Assembly (NCBI GenBank): GCA_964242415.1
Contig: CAXTAT010000003.1
Location: 239,742 to 303,741, forward strand
Source: DASWOJ01 sp964242415
GTDB lineage: Bacteria; Pseudomonadota; Alphaproteobacteria; Acetobacterales; Acetobacteraceae
Direction: 5' to 3'
Length of the DNA stretch: 64,000 nucleotides
Under the pieces are notes generated by a model. That model searched no databases. It saw only the letters and a list, made by a program, of their open reading frames with translations, and had not been told where the DNA came from. Made by a program: the position numbers and the translations under genes. This document shows, piece by piece, positions 9,333 to 16,313 of the stretch (positions are counted from its first letter, which is position 1; every line of letters begins with the position of its first letter).

Positions 9333-10460
9333 ATGACCGTCCCCCTCTACATCGGCAGCGAGCTGTACCGCCGCTCCACCTACGGCCCGACGCACCCGCT
9401 GGCGATCCCGCGCGTCACCACCTGCACCGACCTGTGCCGGGCCATGGGCTGGCTGCCGGACGCGCAGTTCCGCGTGGCGCCGATGGCGGACCCGGCCCGG
9501 GTGCTGCGCTTCCATGCCCCCGAGTACCTCGCCGCCCTGGCCCGCGCCGAGGCCGACCAGGCCGTCACCGACGAGGACCGCGCCCGCTTCCGCATCGGCG
9601 CCGAGGGCAACCCCGTGTACCCGGAGATCTATCGCCGCCCCATGACCTCCGCCGGCGGCGTCATGCTGGCGGCGGAGCTGACGCGCGGCGGCGGCATCGT
9701 CCACTGCCCCGGCGGCGGCACCCACCATGGCCGCCCCGCCCGGGCCAGCGGGTTTTGCTACCTGAACGACCCCGTGCTGGGCATCATGGCCTGGCTGGAG
9801 CAGGGCCTGGAGCGCATCGCCTATCTCGACATCGACGCCCACCATGGCGATGGCGTGCAGGACGCCTTCCACGACGATCCCCGCGTGCTGACCATCAGCA
9901 TCCACGAGGCCGGGCGCTGGCCGTTCACCGGCGCGGCGCTCGACCGCGCCGGCGGGGCCGCGCGCAACCTGCCGGTGCCGCGGGGCTTCAACGACAGCGA
10001 GATGGCCTGGCTGATGCGCCACGCCGTGCTGCCCACCATCGAGCGGCACCGCCCGCAGGCCGTCTTCCTGCAATGCGGCGCCGATGCGCTGGAGGAGGAC
10101 CCGCTGGCCCGGCTGTCGCTATCCAACAATGCCCATTGGGCCGCCGTGCAGGCCGTGATGCCGCTGGCGCCGCGGCTGATCGTGACCGGCGGCGGCGGCT
10201 ACAACCCCTATACCGTCGGCCGTTGCTGGGCCGGGGTGTGGGCCACCCTGAACGCCATTCCTATTCCGGACCGCACCACGCCCGCCGCCGAGGCGGTGCT
10301 GCGGGCGCTGACCTATAACCGGGCCGCCGGCCGCAACCCGCCGGGGCACTGGTTCACCACCCTGCGCGACGTCCCCCGGCCTGGCCCGGTGCGGGACGAG
10401 GTTGCGCGCCTGGCCGAACTCACCCTGCAGGAGGACCCGCTATGCACCGCCGAACCATGA
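9333..10460 (+). CDS. Histone-deacetylase/AcuC-family deacetylase
   Basis: A 375-residue zinc-dependent deacetylase of the arginase-deacetylase fold. Zn and catalytic residues are visible in HCPGGGTHHG, DIDAHHGDGVQDAF, SIHEAG and the C-terminal QCGADALEEDPLARL and GGGGYNPYTVGR. AcuC-like proteins deacetylate acetyl-CoA synthetase and other lysine-acetylated proteins; others act on polyamines, and the substrate here is unknown. ATG 9333 gives the usual family N-terminus (PLYIGSELYRRSTYGPTHPL); the frame open upstream only reads through repeat B and the shadow of the lyase gene. The 3' end overlaps the DUF192 gene by 19 bp. Confidence 0.88.
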   Translation: MTVPLYIGSELYRRSTYGPTHPLAIPRVTTCTDLCRAMGWLPDAQFRVAPMADPARVLRFHAPEYLAALARAEADQAVTDEDRARFRIGAEGNPVYPEIYRRPMTSAGGVMLAAELTRGGGIVHCPGGGTHHGRPARASGFCYLNDPVLGIMAWLEQGLERIAYLDIDAHHGDGVQDAFHDDPRVLTISIHEAGRWPFTGAALDRAGGAARNLPVPRGFNDSEMAWLMRHAVLPTIERHRPQAVFLQCGADALEEDPLARLSLSNNAHWAAVQAVMPLAPRLIVTGGGGYNPYTVGRCWAGVWATLNAIPIPDRTTPAAEAVLRALTYNRAAGRNPPGHWFTTLRDVPRPGPVRDEVARLAELTLQEDPLCTAEP

Positions 10461-10927
10461 TCGCCGCCCTGTCCACCCTGGCCGTCGCCGCCCCGGTTGC
10501 CGTGCGCGCCCAGGACACCAGCAAGGCGCAGGCAGAGCTGCCGAAGGAGCCGCTGGCGATCACCACCCGGGACGGGGTGCGGCATGAATTCACCGTCGAG
10601 ATGGCGCTGTCCCCGGCGCAGCAGGAGGTCGGCCTGATGTTCCGCCCCAGCGTGCCCGCCGATGGTGGGATGCTGTTCGACTGGGGCACGACGCGTGAGA
10701 GCAATATGTGGATGCGCAACACCATAAGCCCGCTCGACATGGTGTTCATCAACGCCGACGGCACGATCCGGCACATCGCCGAGGACACGGTGCCGGAAAG
10801 CCTGGCGGTGATCCAGAGCGGCGGGCCGGTGCGGGCGACGCTGGAACTGGCGGCGGGAACGGCGAAGCGGCTGGGGCTGCGGCCGGGGGACAAGGTGGAG
10901 GCGCGGGTGTTCGGGAAGGCGGGGTAG
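10442..10927 (+). CDS. Exported DUF192 protein
   Basis: A 161-residue protein with a signal peptide (MHRRTMIAALSTLAVAAPVAVRAQ) and a DUF192 domain: FTVEMALSPAQQEVGLMFRPSVP, then GMLFDWG, the typical MWMRNTISPLDMVFIN and ELAAGTAKRLGLRPGDKV. DUF192 proteins are small periplasmic or exported beta-rich proteins of unknown function. The ATG lies within the last codons of the deacetylase gene (19-bp overlap), with AGGAGG in the preceding gene about 10 bases upstream, so the two are coupled. Followed by a convergent lipoprotein gene. Confidence 0.88.
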   Translation: MHRRTMIAALSTLAVAAPVAVRAQDTSKAQAELPKEPLAITTRDGVRHEFTVEMALSPAQQEVGLMFRPSVPADGGMLFDWGTTRESNMWMRNTISPLDMVFINADGTIRHIAEDTVPESLAVIQSGGPVRATLELAAGTAKRLGLRPGDKVEARVFGKAG

Positions 10928-10993
10928 GCCTGCCGCTTGGCCGGCCTCCCTGCAGCCGCGGGTCCTCCGTGCGAAACGCGCTGCGATTGGCCG

Positions 10994-11012
10994 AGGGCTG
11001 GGCAACAGCCCT
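10994..11012. terminator. Hairpin between convergent genes
   Basis: AGGGCTG (10994-11000) pairs with CAGCCCT (11006-11012) across a 5-base loop, between the convergent DUF192 and lipoprotein genes. There is no clear U-tract in either direction, so termination is only a suggestion. Confidence 0.3.
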
Positions 11013-11036
11013 TGCCCCAGTGTTGCGGTTGGACGG

Positions 11037-11555
11037 CTAGTAAAGGCCGGGACCCTTGATCGCGGCGACAGCAGCACGGATCGGCTGCGGACGGTAACGG
11101 GCTGCTGCCGGGGTAACGCGCGGTTCAGCCTGGAAGTCGGTCGGCGCTGCCTGCTGGGCGATTGGCGGCAGCGGCGCGGGCGCGTCGGCCACCAGGTCCA
11201 ATCGGATGTCGCTGGGGTATTCGTAATTCGCACCGGAGGAAGCGTCGACCACAGCGCCGATTACCCCACCAGCCACGATGTTTCCAAACGTCCAGCCGTT
11301 GAACGATGGCCCGCGCACGACGGTGGCGGTCTGGTACCCAGGCTTGTTGCACGTTACCGACAGGTCGTTCTTGCTCTTGTCCAGACGCACGCTGCCCGGG
11401 GTTTGCGCGACCGCACCGATCCGCGCGCCTACCCGGTCCAGGGTGCAGGTTGCAGCAGGGGGCGTGGTGGACACGGTCACGCTTTGGCTTGTGCCGTTGA
11501 CGATGGTGGCGCAGGCCGAAAGCATGGCAAGCGGGAGCACAAAAAGAGCTTTCAT
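11037..11555 (-). CDS. Lipoprotein of unknown function
   Basis: A 172-residue predicted lipoprotein: MKALFVLPLAMLSACATIVNG with lipobox LSAC. The mature part begins CATIVNGTSQSVTVSTTPPAATCTL, a pattern found in small envelope proteins whose first domain resembles a beta-sandwich (TPGSVRLDKSKNDLSVTCNKPGYQ, similar to PEGA-type carbohydrate- or wall-associated repeats), then a glycine-rich membrane-like patch (GNIVAGGVIGAVVDASSG). Function unknown. An ATG 12 bases further upstream (11567) is an equally possible start. The longer open frame to 11696 is not supported because the signal peptide would be internal. Confidence 0.75.
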   Translation of the reverse strand: MKALFVLPLAMLSACATIVNGTSQSVTVSTTPPAATCTLDRVGARIGAVAQTPGSVRLDKSKNDLSVTCNKPGYQTATVVRGPSFNGWTFGNIVAGGVIGAVVDASSGANYEYPSDIRLDLVADAPAPLPPIAQQAAPTDFQAEPRVTPAAARYRPQPIRAAVAAIKGPGLY

Positions 11556-11679
11556 AGGAACACCCATAAATTGAGTGCCCCAGATGCAAGCCAATGCCAT
11601 TTTCATCAAGAAATGGATTGTCATTAATCTTGAGATAGTTTTGTTGGTCAGGCAGGTGCTCGCGGGCGGGAGTGCTTCT

Positions 11680-11799
11680 CTACGCACGCCTCCCATGCAG
11701 CTTCGCCGTCATCGCCCGCCGTACCGCATTGAACTCCGCCCCAGCTACATCCCGTGGCCGCGCCAGCCGCAACCGATGGTCCCCCACGATCCGCCCCGG
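11680..11799 (-). pseudogene. Remnant of ABC-transporter ATPase 3' end
   Basis: Minus-strand bases 11799-11680 encode GRIVGDHRLRLARPRD, then VAGAEFNAVRRAMTAKLHG and a stop. This matches the last residues of the intact ATPase at 13327-14211 (GRIVGDHRVELARPRD, MAGAEFNALRRAMTAELHG). By hand, 11693-11799 and 13355-13461 align without gaps at a constant 1662-bp offset with about 14 mismatches in 107 bases. No upstream part of the ATPase remains, so it is a 3' fragment of a former paralogue or a partial duplication, now separated from the intact gene by the MBL-fold gene. Confidence 0.75.
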
Positions 11800-11897
11800 C
11801 GTGTGACAACTAGGGCGATTATGCCCAGCCAGCAGGAAGCCGCGCGCCGACTGTTCATCCCGACCTCCGGGCGCTGCTGATGCTGACCAGCAAGACC

Positions 11898-11930
11898 GGG
11901 CGGCGGCCGCCTGGGACTTTGCCGCCGCCC
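11898..11930 (-). terminator. Strong hairpin after MBL-fold gene
   Basis: GGGCGGCGGC (11898-11907) pairs perfectly with GCCGCCGCCC (11921-11930) over a 13-base loop, starting 13 bp after the stop of the minus-strand gene at 11944. No U-run follows, so it may be a transcript-end stabiliser rather than a classical terminator. Confidence 0.4.
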
Positions 11931-11943
11931 TGCCAGTCCGTGA

Positions 11944-12945
11944 CTACAGGCCCGTGACCGCCCCCATTTGCTCCAGGGCCGGGAAGTAGCGGAACCCGTC
12001 GCCCGCCGCCGCGACGTGCCCGATGCCGGGCCAGGCAAAATGGTAGGCCAGCACCGGAATCCGGTTCGCCGCCAGCATGCCCAGCATCCGCACCCGGCTC
12101 TCGCCTGACTGCGCAGGGTCGGTATCGTAGGCGAACTGGGTCCGCGGGTGTTCCAGCAGCAGGACTGGATGGTGGGCGAGGTCGCCGATGTAGCAGAGCT
12201 GCTGATTGCCCGAGTTGATCATGAAGATGGAGTGGCTGACGGTATGGCCCGGCGCCGCAAGGGCCGTGACGCCCGGCAGGATCTCTTCGCCGTCCCGGTA
12301 GAAGTGGATGCGTTCCCGGACCGGCAGCAGGTTCTTGCGGGCCTGCCCGAGGAAGCTGGCGCGCGCTGGGTAGTTGGCCGGGATTTTTGCGTCGTCGGTC
12401 CAGTAGTCGAAATCCGCCTGGCCGATGAAGTATTGCGCGTTCGGGAAGTTGAGGGCGCCCCCATCCCCGACCAGGCCACCGCAGTGGTCGATATGGGCAT
12501 GGCTCATGACGACCGCGTCCACGTTGGCCGGGTCGATGCCGGCCTGGCGCAGGGTGGGGAGCAGCTTGCCCGTCGTCGAGCCGAACAGCTTGTCGGCGCC
12601 CATGCCGGTGTCGAACAGCACGACGCGGTCGCCGAAATTCGCGACGAGGATGTTCTGCTCCAGCACGGCGCTCTGGGTGGGCAGGAAATTGTCGGTCAGC
12701 TCGCGGGCGATCTCCTCGTGCGATATTTTCAGGAACGATGCATTGGGGTCGCCGAGCGGCAGTTGCCCGTCGGTGACGATGGTGCATTCGGCGCTGCCCA
12801 GCTTGAACCGGTAGAAGGACGGCGCCTGCGGCAGGCCCGCCGGCATCTTGGCCACGCTGGGCCTGGGCAGGGCGAGGGCCGCAGCACCCGCTGCCGCGCC
12901 TACCAGAAACCGGCGCTTGGTTGTCAGGATCAGGTTTTTATTCAT
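11944..12945 (-). CDS. Exported metallo-beta-lactamase-fold hydrolase
   Basis: A 333-residue MBL-fold protein. The N-terminus has a Tat-like signal (KRRFLVGAAAGAAALALPRPSVA). The metal site is AVVMSHAHIDHCGG (HxHxDH), with further ligands likely in AAPGHTVSHS and YIGDLAHHP. The family includes lactonases (quorum-quenching AHL lactonases), arylsulfatase-like and other hydrolases; the substrate cannot be told. A good site, GGGAGG, precedes the ATG by 7 bases. It lies downstream of, and on the same strand as, the nitrate/sulfonate-type ABC transporter but separated by 381 bp and a family 2 repeat, so joint function is only possible. Confidence 0.85.
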   Translation of the reverse strand: MNKNLILTTKRRFLVGAAAGAAALALPRPSVAKMPAGLPQAPSFYRFKLGSAECTIVTDGQLPLGDPNASFLKISHEEIARELTDNFLPTQSAVLEQNILVANFGDRVVLFDTGMGADKLFGSTTGKLLPTLRQAGIDPANVDAVVMSHAHIDHCGGLVGDGGALNFPNAQYFIGQADFDYWTDDAKIPANYPARASFLGQARKNLLPVRERIHFYRDGEEILPGVTALAAPGHTVSHSIFMINSGNQQLCYIGDLAHHPVLLLEHPRTQFAYDTDPAQSGESRVRMLGMLAANRIPVLAYHFAWPGIGHVAAAGDGFRYFPALEQMGAVTGL

Positions 12946-13326
12946 TCTTAATCCTCCCGCGTTTTTTTGCTTGGCACGAACCGGCGCTGCCGATCGGTGC
13001 GGGACCGACGGTAGATGAGCCTTTGCGGCCCTGCAACAACGAGTCGTTCATGCTGCGCTGGATGCCCGGCGGACTGCACGACATCGGGGTGGACGGCAAC
13101 GGACGCCGGGACCACCCCGGGGCGGGCATCAAGGCTGGAATGGGTTGTTGGCAGCATCGCCGCTGGTGCCAAGCGGCTTTGACCCTGACCGGTTCTCGCC
13201 CCAGCCGGCCGGGTCAGTGCGAGCGGCGCTGGCGGCGTGGCAATCCAGGGGTGAGGACCGTGCCCCCCTGGACCGCGAAGCCGCCAGCGTTGCCCGGGAT
13301 GACGGCAGCCCGGTTCCTGGCCAGGT
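12946..13326. other. 381-bp intergenic region
   Basis: No convincing gene. The right part (13213-13305) is a worn copy of dispersed repeat family 2. The promoter of the MBL-fold gene should lie in the left part, but I see no clear -35/-10 pair. Confidence 0.5.
13213..13305. repeat. Dispersed repeat family 2, degenerate copy
   Basis: Reads gtcagtgcgag ... gcggcgtggcaatccagg ... cctggaccgcg ... gggatgacgg. The same layout as copies at 15040, 41485 and 54463 but with several substitutions in the ends, so it is an older copy. Confidence 0.6.
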
Positions 13327-14211
13327 TCATGGGCCGCTGGTGCCAGCGCCGGTTCCATGCAGCTCCGCCGTCATCGCCCGCCGCAGCGCATTGAACTCTG
13401 CGCCCGCCATATCCCGCGGCCGCGCCAGTTCCACCCGGTGGTCCCCCACGATCCGCCCCGGCCCCGGCGACATCACCACCACGCGGTCGGCCAGCACCAG
13501 CGCCTCCTCGATCGAGTGCGTCACGAACACCACCGTCAGCCCCGTCCGCGCCCACAACGCCAGCAGCTCCTCCTGCAGCCGCTCCCGCGTCATCGCGTCC
13601 AGCGCCCCGAACGGCTCGTCCATCAGCACCAGGCGCGCGTCGTTGGCCAGCACCCGGGCAATCGCCACCCTCTGCTTCATGCCGCCGGACAACTGGTGCG
13701 GATAGGCGTCGGCGAACCGCTCCAGCCCGATCATGCCGATGAACCGCTGCGCCAGCGCCGCCACCTCGGCCCGCGGCAACCCCCGGCTGCGCGGGCCGAA
13801 GCCGATGTTGCCGCGCACGCTCAGCCACGGGAACAGGCCGTAATCCTGGAACACCATGCCGCGGTCCGGCCCCGGCCCGCTCACCGGGCGTCCCGCCATC
13901 AGCACCTGGCCGGCGCTCGGCTGCTCGAACCCGGCCACCAGACGCAGCAGGGTGCTCTTGCCGCAGCCGCTGGCGCCGATCAGGCAGACGAACTCCCCGG
14001 CGGCGATGCTCAGCGTGGCGCCGCGCAGGGCCTCGGTGCCGCCGGGGTAGGTCTTGCCCACGCCCTCCACCTGCAGCAGCGGGTTGCCCAAGTGTGCATC
14101 CGGGCTGCACGAGTGTGCATCCGGGCTGCACGAGTGTGCATCCGGGCTGCCCAGGCTGGCGTCCGGCGTGCGTAGGGGCGGGCGGCCCAAGCCCGCCTCC
14201 GGCTCATCCAT
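13327..14211 (-). CDS. ABC transporter ATPase, nitrate/sulfonate/taurine type
   Basis: A 294-residue ATPase energising import of a small oxyanion or organosulfur-like compound. Walker A is GASGCGKST, Q-loop GMVFQDYGLFPW, signature LSGGMKQR, Walker B LVLMDEPFGALD, H-loop VFVTHSIEEA, as in SsuB/TauB/NrtD. Core ATPases of this family start near LLQVEGVGKTY; here about 40 extra N-terminal residues include four heptapeptides (TPDASLG, SPDAHSC, SPDAHSC, SPDAHLG) encoded by a 21-bp tandem repeat. A TTG at 14091 would give the normal length, so the repeat may be untranslated. The ATG at 14211 overlaps the permease gene by 8 bp. Confidence 0.9.
   Translation of the reverse strand: MDEPEAGLGRPPLRTPDASLGSPDAHSCSPDAHSCSPDAHLGNPLLQVEGVGKTYPGGTEALRGATLSIAAGEFVCLIGASGCGKSTLLRLVAGFEQPSAGQVLMAGRPVSGPGPDRGMVFQDYGLFPWLSVRGNIGFGPRSRGLPRAEVAALAQRFIGMIGLERFADAYPHQLSGGMKQRVAIARVLANDARLVLMDEPFGALDAMTRERLQEELLALWARTGLTVVFVTHSIEEALVLADRVVVMSPGPGRIVGDHRVELARPRDMAGAEFNALRRAMTAELHGTGAGTSGP
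14091..14174. repeat. 21-bp tandem repeat, four units
   Basis: Units at 14091, 14112 and 14133 begin agtgtgcatccgggctgc; a fourth, diverged unit fills 14154-14174. The 21-bp period preserves the reading frame of the ABC ATPase and would encode a Pro-Asp-Ala heptapeptide array before the conserved domain. Confidence 0.85.
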
Positions 14212-14986
14212 GCTGGGGGGACCAGCGCAGCAGGCGGCGCCCGGCCCACACCACCGCCTGGTCGGACAGGAAGCCCAGCAGCCCGATCACCACCATCCCC
14301 GCGATCACGATGTCGGTCCGGCTGAGCTGCCGCGCGTCCATGATCATGGCGCCCAGCCCGGTCTGCACCCCCGTCATCTCGCCGACCACGATCACCACCC
14401 AGGCGAACCCCAGCCCCAGCCGCAGCCCGGTGAAGATGCCCGGCAGCGATGCCGGCAGCACCACGCGGGCGAACATCGCCCCACGCCCGACGCCCAGCAT
14501 CGCCGCCGCCTCGAACAGCCGCGGCTCCACGCTGCGGACGCCGAATATCGTGTTGACCAGGATCGGGTAGAACGCCCCCAGCGCCACCAGGAAGAACGCG
14601 CTGCGCGGCCCCAGCCCGAACACGATCATGCTCAGCGGCAGCCACGCCGTGACCGGCACCGGGCGCAGCACCTGCAGCGTCGGGTCCAGCAGGTCCCGCA
14701 CCAGCCGCAGCCGCCCGATCATCAGCCCCAATGGCAGGGCCAGCGCCGCCGCCAGCAGGAACGCGCCGTACACCCGCCCGGCCGACGCGAGGGTGTGGGT
14801 CAGCAGCATGCCGCTGAACGCATCGCCCTCGTTGCCCCAAGCCAGGTCCAGCAGCGACGCGCCGACCTCGCCCGGCGGTGGGATCAGCCCGTAGCCCGGT
14901 CCCCGCGTCGCCGCCCACCACCCGGCCAACAGCAGCACGGGGACGAGCAGGGCCAGCGTGAAACGGACGCCGCGCGCCTCGGGCAT
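14204..14986 (-). CDS. ABC transporter permease, SsuC/TauC/NrtB type
   Basis: A 260-residue inner-membrane permease with about six transmembrane segments, beginning with FTLALLVPVLLLAGWWAA. The cytoplasmic EAA-type loop is recognisable: EAAAMLGVGRGAMFARVVLPASLPGIFTGLRLGLG, as in binding-protein-dependent permeases. It works with the ATPase downstream (8-bp overlap) and the periplasmic binding protein upstream at 15186-16127. The order binding protein, permease, ATPase matches aliphatic sulfonate/taurine/nitrate importers; the actual substrate is not evident. Confidence 0.9.
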   Translation of the reverse strand: MPEARGVRFTLALLVPVLLLAGWWAATRGPGYGLIPPPGEVGASLLDLAWGNEGDAFSGMLLTHTLASAGRVYGAFLLAAALALPLGLMIGRLRLVRDLLDPTLQVLRPVPVTAWLPLSMIVFGLGPRSAFFLVALGAFYPILVNTIFGVRSVEPRLFEAAAMLGVGRGAMFARVVLPASLPGIFTGLRLGLGFAWVVIVVGEMTGVQTGLGAMIMDARQLSRTDIVIAGMVVIGLLGFLSDQAVVWAGRRLLRWSPQHG

Positions 14987-15039
14987 CAGGTCTGCCGTCC
15001 CTTGCTTCGACCGTTGCGCCTCTGCACCCGCTCACCTCC

Positions 15040-15144
15040 CGTCATTGCGAGTAGCACTTGCGGCGTGGCATTCCAGGGCGCCGGGCGTTGGTCTTGCCGC
15101 CCCGCGCCCTGGAATGCCGCGCCGAAGCCGGCTCGCAATGACGG
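15040..15144. repeat. Dispersed repeat family 2 copy
   Basis: About 105 bp with inverted ends cgtcattgcgag and ctcgcaatgacg and an inner inverted pair ggcattccagggcg / cgccctggaatgcc. It lies in the 199-bp gap between the permease and the binding-protein gene of one transporter, so it could form a large hairpin in their shared transcript and lower downstream expression. Confidence 0.85.
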
Positions 15145-15185
15145 CTCGCGATAGTGGCTCTCCGGGGGCGGGCAGCACGCCCTTG

Positions 15186-16127
15186 CTAAGCCGTCGCGAC
15201 CGCGTCCGAGAAGCTGGTGTTCAGGAACGTCGCGAAATCCGGCAGTTGCCTGATCTGCTTCAGCGCCAGCATGTGCTCGGCGTAGATGCGGACCTGCGCC
15301 ACCATCTCCGGCGTCATCTGCCAGTTCAGCTCCACGTTCGGCACGCTGATCTCCACCGCCTCGCGCTTCTGGCCGAGCTTCTGCACTGTCATGGCCACCA
15401 TCTCGTCGCGGTGCGCCATCGCGTACTCGCTGGCCGCGCGCTGCACCGCCACCATCTGCCGCACCAGCGCCGGCCGCCCCGCCACCGTGTCGGCGTGGGT
15501 GCCCAGCACCATGTTCAGGCTGCCCATCGCGGTCCCGTATGGGTATTCCAGCACCCGGCCGATCCCGGCGGCGACGGACACCGCCGGGCCAGGCTCCGCG
15601 CCCACGTAGGCGTCCACGTCGCCGCGGGCCAAGGCGGCGTGCATCTCGCTGAACGACACCCGGACGGGCTGGATGTCGCGCACCGTCATGCCCTCCATGC
15701 GCAGGCGTTCAAGAATAAAAACCTCCTGCGTGCTGCCGGGCCAGATGGCGACGCGCTTGCCCCGGAGGCCCGCGAGGTCCTGCACCGGGCTGTCCTTGGC
15801 CACCACGACCGCCATGCCGCGGTTGCAGGCGCTGCCGACCACCACCACCGGCTCATGCGCCGCCGCGCCCAGGATGCCGGCGGCGATGCCGAAGGTGCCG
15901 AAATCGACCGACTTGGTGACGACGGCGTTCTTGCACTCGGTCGGGCTTTCAAACGGTACGACCTCCACCGCCAGCCCGGCCGGCGTGAACCGCTCGTAGA
16001 AATAGGGCGTGATGGAGTGGATCAGCTTCAGCGCCCCCATCCGCACGACCGTGGTCTCCGCGCGGGCAGGGCGAACGAAGGGCAGGGCCAGGCCGGCAGC
16101 GAGGGCGGTGCGGCGGGTAACGGACAT
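15186..16127 (-). CDS. ABC transporter substrate-binding protein, NMT1/SsuA/TauA-like
   Basis: A 313-residue periplasmic binding protein with a twin-arginine-like signal (SVTRRTALAAGLALPFVRPARA). The mature part shows the family pattern: GALKLIHSITPYFYERF, FESPTECKNAVVTKSVDFGTFGIAAGILG, then LAGLRGKRVAIWPGS and RGDVDAYVGAEPGPAVS. It should capture the ligand for the permease and ATPase downstream. ATG 16127 has AAGGA eight bases upstream; the longer frame to 16514 only shadows the divergent gene. The 199-bp gap to the permease holds a family 2 repeat, a possible expression step-down between binding protein and membrane components. Confidence 0.88.
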   Translation of the reverse strand: MSVTRRTALAAGLALPFVRPARAETTVVRMGALKLIHSITPYFYERFTPAGLAVEVVPFESPTECKNAVVTKSVDFGTFGIAAGILGAAAHEPVVVVGSACNRGMAVVVAKDSPVQDLAGLRGKRVAIWPGSTQEVFILERLRMEGMTVRDIQPVRVSFSEMHAALARGDVDAYVGAEPGPAVSVAAGIGRVLEYPYGTAMGSLNMVLGTHADTVAGRPALVRQMVAVQRAASEYAMAHRDEMVAMTVQKLGQKREAVEISVPNVELNWQMTPEMVAQVRIYAEHMLALKQIRQLPDFATFLNTSFSDAVATA

Positions 16128-16313
16128 CAGGCCATCCTTGGTTGCTGCGCGGAGGCAAGCAAGTTGCGTGCCCCGGGGTTGGAAGTTCCCCGGCCTTGCA
16201 AGTCCCCCGGTCTTGACGGTCCTGCCACGCCTGGCCGTCCTTGACCAGAAAGGATGGGGTCCGGCCTGACCGGGGATGGTAAGGTCCAGCCTTGGCTGCA
16301 ACAGGGCACGGTC

